DNA of 64,000 nt from Chaunax sp. Z400. Its lineage: Eukaryota > Chordata > Actinopteri > Lophiiformes > Chaunacidae. Both the position numbers and the translations under genes were made by a program. This document shows positions 11,501-21,682 of this stretch, in pieces. Below the pieces are notes generated by a model. The model worked only from the letters and a program-made list of their open reading frames with translations, did not search any database and was not told where the DNA came from. Where the stretch lies: assembly GCA_037577475.1 (NCBI GenBank), contig JBAGJB010000170.1, positions 248,001-312,000 of the forward strand, written 5' to 3'. How positions within the stretch are numbered: position 1 is the stretch's first letter; each line of letters opens with the position of its first letter.

Positions 11501-11730
11501 ACCTTTCCCTTTTCTGTCTGCTCTAAAAAGGTTAAAACCAACAATATTAACAGCAGAGTCAGGGACAGTATTTTTCAACCAAGACTCAGAGATGATTAAA
11601 ATATCTGGGTCTGTCTGTTGGATCAAAATATTAATATAGTCCCGTTTAGAGACCAAACTTCTTGCATTTATGTGGAGCAGCCCAAGTCCTTTTGTATATA
11701 TGAGCTATTTATACATCATGGTGGTGCTAG
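8565..11730 (-). mobile_element. Decayed non-LTR retrotransposon (LINE) of the CR1/L2/Jockey type
   Basis: On the minus strand an apurinic-type endonuclease is followed by a reverse transcriptase and a C-terminal domain, then a 3' UTR that ends near 8565 with CCTGTCTAAATAAAGG and AATAATAATA-like tail repeats, as in many fish LINEs. The 5' end is placed near 11,730 but is uncertain; no ORF1 is visible. There are no LTRs. Frame breaks show it is inactive. Confidence 0.8.
8842..11704 (-). pseudogene. LINE endonuclease/reverse transcriptase ORF, broken by frameshifts
   Basis: The endonuclease covers 11,704-10,902 and shows LHINARSL, ISESWL, DRKGKGGGVAIF, TYRPP, IMGDLNVDW and, after a frameshift near 11,230, SDHCPI. 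The reverse transcriptase lies at about 10,450-9493 with YRPISKLSCLAKTLE, FRSGHST, LFIDLSKAFDTVDH, GVPQGSNLGPLLF and the catalytic YADDTVLY. A C-terminal region follows at 9489-8842 (YLSIVIDEKLSLKNHV, LDYGDIFY). The frames change at about 11,230, 10,905, 10,740, 10,540, 10,250, 9820 and 9490, so no full protein can be made. The clade was judged by eye from motifs. Confidence 0.82.
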
Positions 11731-12784
11731 AGGCCATGTCAGCAGTAAAGTTAGAAGACATCTTCCTCTTGGTGCCATGATCTGACAGTCCATCTAATAA
11801 TTAGTAATAATGTAGTAAAGCATTCGCTCCAGTAGAGCTTCTCCCAGTAAAAGACTGGGCGACTCCCACTGACCAGCAGTGGAGGACCGTATTGGGCAGC
11901 TCTCTGTGTGAAGCCTTTTATTCTGGATAAATACAGACTTATAAATGCAGGTATTAAAATGACTGTTTAAAAACAGCCATATGTTCAGTGTAGTTTAGTT
12001 TATTAAGTTTATTTACATCAGGGACCATGTACAAATACATTAGTCTCAAGTAAGAGAGACGATGCTTTGCAGCAGATTTAGCTACTAGCTAATTTCCTTC
12101 ACATGTTGCTCCTGTAATAACAGTCCTACTCTACAACCCTTAGATCGAAGGAGCTGATTTGATTTGTTCTGAACTTTATATCAAATCTCCTGTTTTCCTC
12201 CTAACTTCACCTCATCAAAACATTTAAGTTACTTCTCAATGCAACACACAATAATATAAACACCAAAAGAAAAAGGGAATTAGTCTGAAGTCAGTGCTGG
12301 TCAAGTTACAACAGTTTCAAAACAGCTGATAAAAGTTAGATTGATCCTTTTCAAATTAAGACAAAGGAGTGATGTAACTAGAGTACATTTCATACAATCT
12401 GACTGTATGTTTCCACTATGTTTGTGTTGTTCTGTACCCATAAGGACATGTTAGCTACTACCAGCTTCTACTTGTTGTTTAGCTCTGTTGTTATACTTGC
12501 ATGCAACACTGTTGATCCACATGATTAATGCTTATATATCTATATGCTTACCATTACGTGAGAATGAAACGCCGAGTTAGTACGACTTCAATTACCACTC
12601 CTATGGTACAGCATCAATACTTTGGTTTCCATCGTTGTCTGTTTAAAGTAAGACCCTGGAAGGGATCACAGAGCAGTAAACACATTAATCAGATGGCTCT
12701 ATATAATGGAGAGCTATTGTTAGGGGAGAAAAGGTTTGACATGAGAAGAAGTGAGAAGATTATTATACATTACTACAAGAAACT
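11731..12784. other. Anonymous sequence between the LINE and the 13-bp array
   Basis: Near 11,985-12,050 the minus strand has a GGTCCCTGATGTAAATAAAC tail that could be another retroposon 3' end. The plus-strand frame 12,528-12,812 starts without ATG and runs into the array; I do not accept it as a gene. Copy at 44,322-45,375. Confidence 0.45.
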
Positions 12785-14013
12785 AAAGGTTTATACTAAA
12801 GGTTTATACTAAAGGTTTATACTAAAGGTTTTTACTAAAGGTTTATACTAAAGGTTTACACTAAAGGTTTGACTAAAGGTTTATACTAAAGGTTTAACTA
12901 AAGGTTTAACTAAAGGTTTATACTAAAGGTTTATACTAAAGGTTTATACTAAAGGTTTAACTAAAGGTTTATACTAAAGGTTTAACTAAAGGTTTATACT
13001 AAAGGTTTAACTAAAGGTTTATACTAAAGGTTTATACTAAAGGTTTAACTAAAGGTTTATACTAAAGGTTTATACTAAAGGTTTATACTAAAGGTTTAAC
13101 TAAAGGTTTATACTAAAGGTTTAACTAAAGGTTTATACTAAAGGTTTATACTAAAGGTTTAACTAAAGGTTTAACTAAAGGTTTATACTAAAGGTTTATA
13201 CTAAAGGTTTATACTAAAGGTTTAACTAAAGGTTTATACTAAAGGTTTATAATAAAGGTTTATACTAAAGGTTTATACTAAAGGTTTATACTAAAGGTTT
13301 AACTAAAGGTTTATACTAAAGGTTTAACTAAAGGTTTATACTAAAGGTTTATACTAAAGGTTTAACTAAAGGTTTAACTAAAGGTTTATACTAAAGGTTT
13401 ATACTAAAGGTTTATACTAAAGGTTTAACTAAAGGTTTATACTAAAGGTTTATAATAAAGGTTTATACTAAAGGTTTATACTAAAGGTTTATACTAAAGG
13501 TTTATAATAAAGGTTTATACTAAAGGTTTATACTAAAGGTTTATAATAAAGGTTTATACTAAAGGTTTATACTAAAGGTTTGACTAAAGGTTTATACTAA
13601 AGGTTTATACTAAAGGTTTAACTAAAGGTTTATACTAAAGGTTTATACTAAAGGTTTATACTAAAGGTTTATTACTAAAGGTTTATTACTAAAGGTTTAT
13701 AGTAAAGGTTTAACTAAAGGTTTAACTAAAGGTTTAACTAAAGGTTTGACTAAAGGTTTATACTAAATGTTTATACTAAAGGTTTATACTAAAGGTTCAA
13801 CTAAAGGTTTATACTAAAGGTTTATACTAAAGGTTTATACTAAAGGTTTATACTAAAGGTTTATACTAAAGGTTTAACTAAAGGTTTATACTAAAGGTTT
13901 AACTAAAGGTTTATACTAAAGGTTTAACTAAAGGTTTATACTAAAGGTTTTACTAAAGGTTTATACTAAAGGTTTATACTAAAGGTTTATACTAAAGGTT
14001 TATACTAAAGGTT
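12785..14013 (+). repeat. 12/13-bp minisatellite, AAAGGTTTATACT / AAAGGTTTAACT
   Basis: About 1.2 kb of head-to-tail units alternates 13-mers and 12-mers with rare variants (AAAGGTTTGACT, AAAGGTTTATAAT). It is the left arm of the fold-back structure; the same unit occurs inverted at 21,944-23,562. Confidence 0.97.
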
Positions 14014-16523
14014 TGTTGAGCCGCATTTTGTAATAACGGTGCATTTTGTAATAAATGTCCAAAATGTAATAACTTTTTCATTTCATTTTGTAATAAAGCC
14101 GCATTTTGTAATAAACTGCCGCATTTTGTAATAAACTGCCCCAACGCATTTTGTAATAAATTTTGCCACATTATGTAATAAGTTATTACATTTTGAGAAG
14201 ATTATTACAAAATGCACTTGCAACTTTTTTATTCTCTAGAAAATGTAATAACATGGTGCATTACGTAATAACAATTCTAAAGCATTGTTTATTTGTTTGT
14301 TAATTGTATTTTATTTTACTTTAAAGTATTTGTAAAAGTTAGGTAATGAGATGCGAAAAAAAATTGGTAATGAGATGCGAATTTTAAAAAAAAAAAGAAA
14401 TGATTAAAAAAAATTGGTAATGAGATGCGAAAAAAAAATCGGTAATGAGATGCGGGGGGAAAATGGTAATGAGATGCGAAAAAAATTGGTAATGAGATGC
14501 GGGGAAAAAATAAAATAATAATTGTTAATGAGATGCGAAAAATAAAATTGGTAATGAGATGCGAAAAAAAAAATTGGTAATGAGATGCAAAAAAAACAGG
14601 AAAAAAACAAAAAAAATTGGTAATGAGATGCGGGGGGAAAAAAGTAATGAGATGCGAAAAAAAATTGGTAATGGGATGCGAGAAGGGAAAAAAAAAATTG
14701 GTAATGAGATGCGAAAAAATATAATAATAAAAAATAATTGGTAATGAGATGCGGAAGAAAAAAAATTGGTAATGAGATGCGAGAAAAAAAAATTGGTAAT
14801 GAGATGCGAGAAAAAAAATTGGTAATGAGATGCAGAAAAAAAAGGAAAAAAAATTGGTAATGAGATGCGGGGGAAAAAATTGGTAATGAGATGCGGGGAA
14901 AAAATTGGTAATGAGATGCGAGAAAAAAAATTGGTAATGAGATGCAGAAAAAAAAGAAAAAAAAATTGGTGATGAGCTGCGGGAAAAAAAATTGGTAATG
15001 AGATGCGAAAAAAAATTTGTAATGAGATGCGGAATTTAAAAAAAAAATGCTTAAAAAATTGGTAATGAGATGCGGAAAAAAAATTGGTAATGAGATGCGG
15101 GGGGGGGAAATGGTAATGAGATGCTAAAAAAATTTGGTAATGAGATGCAGGAAAAAAAAATAATAATTGGTAATGAGATGCGGAAAAAAAATTGGTAATG
15201 AGATGTGGGGAAAAACAGGGAAAAAAACAAAAATTGGTAATGAGATGCGAAAAAAAAAAGTAATGAGATGCGGAAGAAAAAAATTGGTAATGAGCTGCGA
15301 GAAAAAAAATTGGTAATGAGATGCAGAAAAAAAAGGAAAAAAAATTGTTAATGAGATGCGGGAAAAAAATTGGTAATGAGATGCGGGGGGAAAATTGGTA
15401 ATGAGATGCGGAATTTTTTTTAGAAAAAATGCTTTAAAAAATTGGTAATGAGATGCGGAAAAAAAATTGGTAATGAGATGCGGGGGGAAAAATGGTAATG
15501 AGATGCTAAAAAAATTTGGTAATGAGATGCAGGGGGAAAAAATAATAATTGGTAATGAGATGCGAAAAATAAAATTGGTAATGAGATGCGGAAAAAGTTT
15601 GTTAATGAGATGCGAGAAGGGGAAAAAATTGGTAATGAGATGCGGGGAAAAAAAATGGTAATGAGATGCGGAAGAAAAAAATTGGTAATGAGATGCTAAA
15701 AAAAATTGGTAATGAGATGCTAAAAAAAAATTTGGTAATGAGATGAAAAACAAAAAACAAAAAAACAATTTACCAATTTTTTTTCTCGCATCTCATTACC
15801 AATTTTTTTTCTTCCGCATCTCATTACCAATTTTTTTTATTTTATATTTTTTCGCATCTCATTACCAATTTTTTTTTCCCTTCTCGCATCCCATTACCAA
15901 TTTTTTTCCGCATCTCATTACTTTTTTTCCCCGCATTTCATTACCAATTTTTTTTGTTTTTTTCCTGTTTTTTTTGCATCTCATTACCAATTTTTTTTCC
16001 GCATCTCATTACCAATTTTATTTTTCGCATCTCATTAACAATTATTATTTTATTTTTCCCCCGCATCTCATTACCAATTTTTTTTGCATCTCATTACCAT
16101 TTTTTCCCCGCATCTCATTACCGATTTTTTTTCCGCATCTCATTACCAATTTTTTTTAATCATTTCTTTTTTTTTTTTAATTCGCATCTCATTACCAATT
16201 TTTTTTCACATCTCATTACCTAACTTTTACAAATACTTTAAAGTAAAATAAAATACAATTAACAAACAAATAAACAATGCTTTAGAATTGTTATTACGTA
16301 ATGCACCATGTTATTACATTTTCTAGAGAATAAAAAAGTTGCAAGTGCATTTTGTAATAATCTTCTCAAAATGTAATAACTTATTACATAATGTGGCAAA
16401 ATTTATTACAAAATGCGGCAGTTTATTACAAAATGCGGCTTTATTACAAAATGAAATGAAAAAGTTATTACATTTTGGACGTTTATTACAAAATGCACCG
16501 TTATTACAAAATGCGGCTCAACA
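14014..16523. mobile_element. Non-autonomous long-TIR element made of tandem subrepeats
   Basis: The left TIR (14,014-14,342) begins TGTTGAGCCGC and contains many ATTTTGTAATAA subrepeats. The right TIR (16,220-16,523) is its inverted copy ending GCGGCTCAACA. Between them lie two inverted arrays of GGTAATGAGATGCG units separated by A-rich runs (14,343-15,760 direct and 15,772-16,219 inverted). There is no coding sequence; open frames such as FFFASHYQFF are translations of the array. The TG...CA ends resemble those known for Ginger DNA transposons and gypsy LTRs. No clear target duplication flanks it. Confidence 0.7.
14343..16219. repeat. Inverted pair of AATGAGATGCG arrays (hairpin core)
   Basis: Units of GGTAATGAGATGCG followed by 6-12 A or G-A bases repeat at intervals of about 20-45 bp. 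The orientation flips at about 15,765. The two arms could pair as a long imperfect hairpin of several hundred bases. Confidence 0.9.
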
Positions 16524-16998
16524 GGGCGGGCTGTAATCTGATTGGCTGCTGCATCAGTTCTACAAAGATCATGCACTGCTTGCATGCTTAATTGAGACAG
16601 CCAACAGAGTTCAACATGATGCCAGGTATGAAAAAACTGTGTCAAATATTATCTGTGTAATTGAATATATGGAAGTATAAAGACATTTTGCAGTTGATCT
16701 AAAGTTATGTAGATGTTTTGCCCTTGATAAGAAATTATATGACTGAATTTAAACCTGCATTGTCCAAGTTATGCTCACTGCATTAAAAACAGTTTGTAAA
16801 GTAAAACTGAAATCTATGCCTCTAAGTACATATTAAAAGTTAATAACTTTTAATGACCGACAGGTAATAACACATTTGAAGGAAAACTGTGCATGTGCAA
16901 AAAACTACACCCACACACACACACACACACACACACAATAGTACACTGCTCAAAAAATAAAGTGATCATTTAAACAACACATCCCAGATCACAATGAA
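16524..16998. other. 5' flank of the transposase gene, with (CA)n
   Basis: Mostly unique sequence lies between a TIR end and the 171-bp repeats. A CA dinucleotide run at about 16,911-16,938 is shorter in the second block. No coding potential seen. Confidence 0.5.
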
Positions 16999-17680
16999 TG
17001 TCATAATATGCAAATTAGATTGGTAAATTTACTCCCATCACAAACTTTGAGTCATGGTGAAGTTTTTCCTCATTTACAGTATAATTTTATCTCTTTCCAC
17101 TTTCAAGTTACAGCCTTTTGAAATCTTCTTCAGAGATGAATGTTTTCCAATATGGCCGCCAACTGGTGATGTCATAATATGCAAATTAGATTGGTAAATT
17201 TACTCCCATCACAAACTTTGAGTCATGGTGAAGTTTTTCCTCATTTACAGTATAATTTGATCTCTTTCCACTTTCAAGTTGCAGCCTTTTGAAATCTTCT
17301 TCAGAGATGAATGTTTTCCAATATGGCCACCACCTGGTGATGTCATAATATGCAAATTAGATTGGTAAATTTACTCCCATCACAAACTTTGAGTAATGGT
17401 GAAGTTTTTCCACATTTACAGTATACTTTTATCTCTTTCCAGTTTCAAGTGACAGCCTTTTGGAAAATTGATATTATAATTTCATATTTTCCAATATGGC
17501 CGCCACCCTATGACATCATAATATGCAAATTAGATTGGTAAATTTACTCCCATCACAAACTTAGGGTTGTGGTTAAGGTTTTTCTCATTTACAGCATAAT
17601 TTTATCTCTTACCAGTTTCAAGTTACAGCCTTTTGGAAAATTAATATTAATATTTCATAAATTTTTGGAATATCTTTGGC
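16999..17680 (+). repeat. Four 171-bp tandem repeats, each with an octamer motif
   Basis: Each unit carries GTCATAATATGCAAATTAG, then TTTACTCCCATCACAAACTT and, in most, CCAATATGGCC. The octamer ATGCAAAT occurs at 17,008, 17,179, 17,350 and 17,523, so the period is 171-173 bp. The array ends about 480 bp upstream of the transposase start codon. The octamer is a classical POU/Oct site, so an enhancer or transposase-binding role is plausible but inferred. Confidence 0.85.
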
Positions 17681-18155
17681 GGCCAAAGGGTTAACACAGT
17701 CATAAATAGTAAGCATCGAAATAGCTATTAAAAGGCTAAAAATGTTATAACAGGTGTGAAAACAATAAATTTGTTAAAACCTTGTTTTTCAGTATTCCTA
17801 CAAAAGCAGCGTCCTCTTTAATGATAGCATCCTTTATTGAGACAAATCTAGGGCTATAACATAAGATCAACATTCATAAAGCAATTTGAATTACTGTGAT
17901 GCCGCAGGTGGTGGTGGGTTATCAAAATTGTAATAATTAAAATACCTTCTTAAATATTAATTCAAGATAAAATATTTTAGTACTTGAAATGAAATTCCAC
18001 AAATAAAATAAAAGTGCAAAAAAAAAGGCACAAAATGCAGTTTAGTTTTGGGAGTTAAACATTTTCCCTCTTTTGTCACCCTTGTAGGTCTGCTAATTAT
18101 AACCCTGACCTGCACCCTGCTGGGGCTCATTGTAGGCCATGGACAAAAGCAAGCA
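17681..18155 (+). other. Immediate 5' region of the transposase gene with candidate 3' splice sites
   Basis: A pyrimidine-rich run ending CACCCTTGTAG (to about 18,088) and a second AG in CTCATTGTAG (about 18,135) look like 3' splice acceptors just before the coding region. The open frame continues upstream to 18,048 but starts there without ATG and would encode an implausible hydrophobic leader. A 5' non-coding exon further upstream is likely; its donor was not identified. Confidence 0.45.
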
Positions 18156-20651
18156 ATGACCGAGGAAATGTACAATGTCATAGTTCGCAAGTTGAGAGGA
18201 GAGTTTCATGTTCCAGTTTCTGAACGCACAAGAATTCAACAAAATGCCTTGGTGCGTCTCTGGAGAAATCAAGGGGTCTATTCTCTCAGTGAGGATGGGC
18301 AGACACTGCTGTGTGCCGGCAAGCCAGTCATGCTACAGTCTAATGTTGATTGTGTTGTTAAAAAGGGTCTAGATGATACTAAGGGTTCTGGAGCAAGAAA
18401 GTTGAGCAAACGACTGAAAATGCATCATAGTGGCATAAGTGAAAGAAAGGTGCAGGAAATCTTGAACAAAACTGAGTGGTACCAACTTCAAAATGCAAAG
18501 TTTCTGAATAAGCCCCCTTTGATGACCATTCAAGCCAAAGAAGTGCAAGATCGACACCAAATTGACCTATTGGACATGGGAAAAATGAAAATTAGTTATG
18601 GTCAGGCTTTATACCGTTACATTCTCACAGTGATGGATGTGTTCAGTCGTTACATGTGGCTGAAACCATTGAAAAGAAAAAGTAGTGTTGAAATCGCCAA
18701 ACACCTTAACAAGATTTATCGTGAACATGGACCACCCAAAGTGTTACAACATGACAAAGGGACTGAGTTTAAAGGGGCAGTGAAAATTCTAATGACATCT
18801 CTGCAAGTGAAAATAATTGAAAGTTCAGCATATCATCCACAAAGCCAAGGAAAGGTTGAGAGGACACATAGGTGGCTAAGAAAGAAGATCATGTATGATC
18901 TGGTGAAATTTCAACGGAACGAAGTTAACTGGGTCAAGCACCTACCTGTATATTCAAGAGTGCTAAATGAGGATCTTAAAGAAGTTTTAGGCTGGAGGTC
19001 TCCATTTGAAGTATACTATGGAAGAAAAAGCAACAGCATAAGGCATCCTTTATGCGGTTCTCCATCTTCTGTTCGTAAGGAGTCTGTGAGGAATCAACAT
19101 TCAACTTTACCATCCTTGAGACATCGAGAAAAATTTGATACTAAACGAAAAAGGGTGAGAAGAATGGCACGGAAGGCCTCTGAGCACTGTGCTAAACTAA
19201 TGATCAAGCGTGCATTCAAACAAAACCTATCACAACACTACAATGTTAAGGACGCTGTTTTGGTCAGAATGAGGGATGGTGCCCATCGAGTCTCCAAAAA
19301 GTATCACGTAAGGCGTGGTACAATTGTGAAAAAAAATCGAAAGCTCTCAAAATACAAAGTGAGTTTTAGGGACCCAAAGACCCTCCGACAAACACAAAAA
19401 TGGTTCTTCGTGTCGGATATAACTAGTGCTACCCGGCTGCGAAAAAAGACACACTCTAAAAAACCCAAGACAGCACCATCAAAGAGAGGCCTAAACCCAC
19501 TTTTGTTTCAGTACACACACACAGACAGACTAGAGGAATTTATGTCCATGGAGTTAAGCATTCGCTATGACCCTGACCCAGATGGAAATTGTCAGTTTGC
19601 AGCCATGGCTGACCAGCTATCCACCCTTGGAATATTTAGATCACCAGAAAGCTTAAGAGATGAAATTGTCCAAGACCTCAGGAATTATCCATACAATGGA
19701 AATGGAACACTCTTGTTCAACTTTGTCGAGGGCAATGACTGGGATGGATACTTGGAAAGAATGGCCCGAACTGGAACCTATGGTGACCACATTACTTCGC
19801 AAAGAGCATCTGAAATTTTCCAGGTCCAGTTTCTTGTAATTTCCTCTCTGGGAATCAATGCCTCAACTATTGTATCAGAGTCAAACATATATTGTCACAA
19901 CAATCCAGTGCTAGTACTTGGTCATGTGGCAGAGGGGCATGGAGAACATTATCTGAGTTTGGAGGGACCAGTCACACCATTTATAGAGCATGTTTTGGAT
20001 GCTCAAGCAGGACAGTTATATGACAACAACACACTTTCACCACTGCAGCCTGCCTCACCAGATGAGTCTGACCCACCTATCCAGCCTGCCTCACCAGATG
20101 AGTCTGACCCACCTATCCAGCCTGCCTCACCAGATGAGTCTGACCCACCTATCCAGCCTGACTCACCAGATGAGTCTGACCCACCTATCCAGCCTGACTC
20201 ACCAGATGAGTCTGACCCACCTATCCAGCCTGACTCACCAGATGAGTGTGACCCACCTATCCAGCCTGAGGACCCTGTTCTGACTACACCCCCTGTTCAG
20301 CCTGTCCTACCAACTGAAATGTTTCAGTCTATTATCAAAATGACCCTTGAGGATGACATGTCAATGCTTGGGACGTTTATCAGAGTGTCTCAACATTTTA
20401 AAGACATTGCAGATCGATTCCATCCATCAATCTATCTAAGGGAAACATTAAGCCGAAGCCTTGGGTTGGACGTCGTTGGAAAGCACACAATTAGTGTACA
20501 AAGGTTGTACAAAGCAGCAGGGCGCTTTGGTGGTGTGGCATTAAAACTCAAGGAGCTGTTTGGGAAACATTCCAAGTGGTTTATGGCTTGGCTGGTAATT
20601 AGACATATTAGACATGGACAATTTGAAATTACGGATATATTTTGGAAATAG
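18156..20651 (+). CDS. Ginger-like transposase: DDE integrase, OTU protease, acidic Pro repeats, F-box-like tail
   Basis: The start is the ATG at 18,156 (MTEEMYNVIV), giving 831 residues. The open frame reaches back 36 codons to 18,048 without ATG, and numbers here count from that point. Residues 115-145 resemble an integrase N-terminal zinc-like region. The DDE core has D173 (HQIDLLDM), D236 (VLQHDKGTEF) and E271 (HPQSQGKVERTHRWLR), with 34 residues between the last two. A basic SH3/chromo-like segment follows (about 395-460). An OTU cysteine-protease domain spans about 505-640 with D512 and C515 in PDPDGNCQFAAM and H634 in GEHYLSL. Six 12-residue repeats (QPASPDESDPPI type) fill 667-738. 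Residues 754-792 (LPTEMFQSIIKMTLEDD, VSQHFKDIADRF) look like an F-box. Ginger1 transposases are known to carry an OTU or Ulp1 domain; the F-box is my inference. No stop or frameshift is present, and the second copy at 50,813 has the same protein. Confidence 0.85.
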   Translation: MTEEMYNVIVRKLRGEFHVPVSERTRIQQNALVRLWRNQGVYSLSEDGQTLLCAGKPVMLQSNVDCVVKKGLDDTKGSGARKLSKRLKMHHSGISERKVQEILNKTEWYQLQNAKFLNKPPLMTIQAKEVQDRHQIDLLDMGKMKISYGQALYRYILTVMDVFSRYMWLKPLKRKSSVEIAKHLNKIYREHGPPKVLQHDKGTEFKGAVKILMTSLQVKIIESSAYHPQSQGKVERTHRWLRKKIMYDLVKFQRNEVNWVKHLPVYSRVLNEDLKEVLGWRSPFEVYYGRKSNSIRHPLCGSPSSVRKESVRNQHSTLPSLRHREKFDTKRKRVRRMARKASEHCAKLMIKRAFKQNLSQHYNVKDAVLVRMRDGAHRVSKKYHVRRGTIVKKNRKLSKYKVSFRDPKTLRQTQKWFFVSDITSATRLRKKTHSKKPKTAPSKRGLNPLLFQYTHTDRLEEFMSMELSIRYDPDPDGNCQFAAMADQLSTLGIFRSPESLRDEIVQDLRNYPYNGNGTLLFNFVEGNDWDGYLERMARTGTYGDHITSQRASEIFQVQFLVISSLGINASTIVSESNIYCHNNPVLVLGHVAEGHGEHYLSLEGPVTPFIEHVLDAQAGQLYDNNTLSPLQPASPDESDPPIQPASPDESDPPIQPASPDESDPPIQPDSPDESDPPIQPDSPDESDPPIQPDSPDECDPPIQPEDPVLTTPPVQPVLPTEMFQSIIKMTLEDDMSMLGTFIRVSQHFKDIADRFHPSIYLRETLSRSLGLDVVGKHTISVQRLYKAAGRFGGVALKLKELFGKHSKWFMAWLVIRHIRHGQFEITDIFWK

Positions 20652-21159
20652 AAATTTTGTTGTTTGTTTAGCCTTTTGAGGCAATTTCATATTTGTTTAA
20701 AATTAATCTTAGTGGAGAAATTTGCTGGTCACAGCAGCTCTCTAAACAAGCAGAAGACACTTACGTTGTTTAAGGTAGAACTTATATTCATTGGTTCATT
20801 ATTATTTTAAATTGGCCGCAAGCCTGCATGTGTTGGTTGCATTTATTGTTGTTGAAAGGTTCTATAAATGCATAAATAAAGCTGTTCTTTACCTATTCAT
20901 CAGCGTTTCTATTTTGTATGTGCATATGTTAATGTTTACGAATGGATTAAATTTTGATACCCAGAGTTTTGTTCTGTATTATAAGAAGCATAATACGGTT
21001 TGTTGGATGTTTATAACTATTCTTGATGTGGTTTTGGTATCCAATAAAAAAAATCTGGAATTTACAGAATATTCTCTGTTAATGCAACCTTTGAATAGTG
21101 TACTGATAGTAATTGCTAAGTACTGCTACTAGGCTAATACAGTGATACTAATAATAGGC
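20652..21159 (+). other. 3' UTR/flank of the transposase gene with a polyadenylation signal
   Basis: A plus-strand AATAAA at 20,875-20,880, about 225 bp after the stop, is a reasonable polyadenylation signal. A second CAATAAAA lies near 21,040. The 113-codon frame at 20,791-21,132 has no ATG start and looks like AT-rich UTR. Confidence 0.5.
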
Positions 21160-21488
21160 CTAACTTTTACAAATACTTTAAAGTAAAATAAAATACAATT
21201 AACAAACAAATAAACAATGCTTTAGAATTGTTATTACGTAATGCACCATGTTATTACATTTTCTAGAGAATAAAAAAGTTGCAAGTGCATTTTGTAATAA
21301 TCTTCTCAAAATGTAATAACTTATTACATAATGCGGCAAAATTTATTACAAAATGCGTTGGGGCAGTTTATTACAAAATGCGGCAGTTTATTACAAAATG
21401 CGGCTTTATTACAAAATGAAATGAAAAAGTTATTACATTTTGGACGTTTATTACAAAATGCACCGTTATTACAAAATGCGGCTCAACA
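21160..21488 (+). repeat. TIR copy in the same orientation as the TIR at 16,220-16,523
   Basis: It begins CTAACTTTTACAAATACTTT and ends GCGGCTCAACA, with the ATTACAAAATG subrepeats. With 16,220-16,523 it forms a direct repeat around the transposase gene; with 14,014-14,342 it forms an inverted pair. It is the probable right terminus of the autonomous element. Confidence 0.8.
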
Positions 21489-21682
21489 CGCCCTCCCCTC
21501 CCTGGCTGAGTGACAGACCATGTAGAGCTTTGAATTTGGCCACAAGTTATTGGCCTATATAATTCCAAACGTGTTCTGTCATACATAGATTTATTGGGCT
21601 ACATAGCTCTAAGGGAAATTGCATAAAAAACAACAAAAAGTCACTCTTGTATAAATTCATTGTTTAACAAACAACAATAATA

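Noticed and set aside
12528..12812. 94-codon plus-strand frame entering the 13-bp array
   Set aside because: No recognisable domain, non-ATG start, and its end is array sequence.
14404..16223. Frames coding FFFASHYQFF-like peptides in the AATGAGATGCG arrays
   Set aside because: Translations of the tandem repeat and its poly(T) spacers, open in several overlapping frames.
18048..18155. Hydrophobic 36-residue leader as a signal peptide or membrane anchor of the transposase
   Set aside because: It starts at TTG, contains pyrimidine-rich runs ending in AG like splice acceptors, and the first ATG in frame is at 18,156.
20791..21132. 113-codon frame after the transposase gene
   Set aside because: No ATG start, AT-rich, contains the polyadenylation signal of the upstream gene; treated as 3' UTR/flank.
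16220..21488. LTR retrotransposon with the direct repeats as LTRs
   Set aside because: No gag, protease, reverse transcriptase or RNase H lies between them, and the same repeat occurs inverted as a TIR. A DNA transposon fits better.
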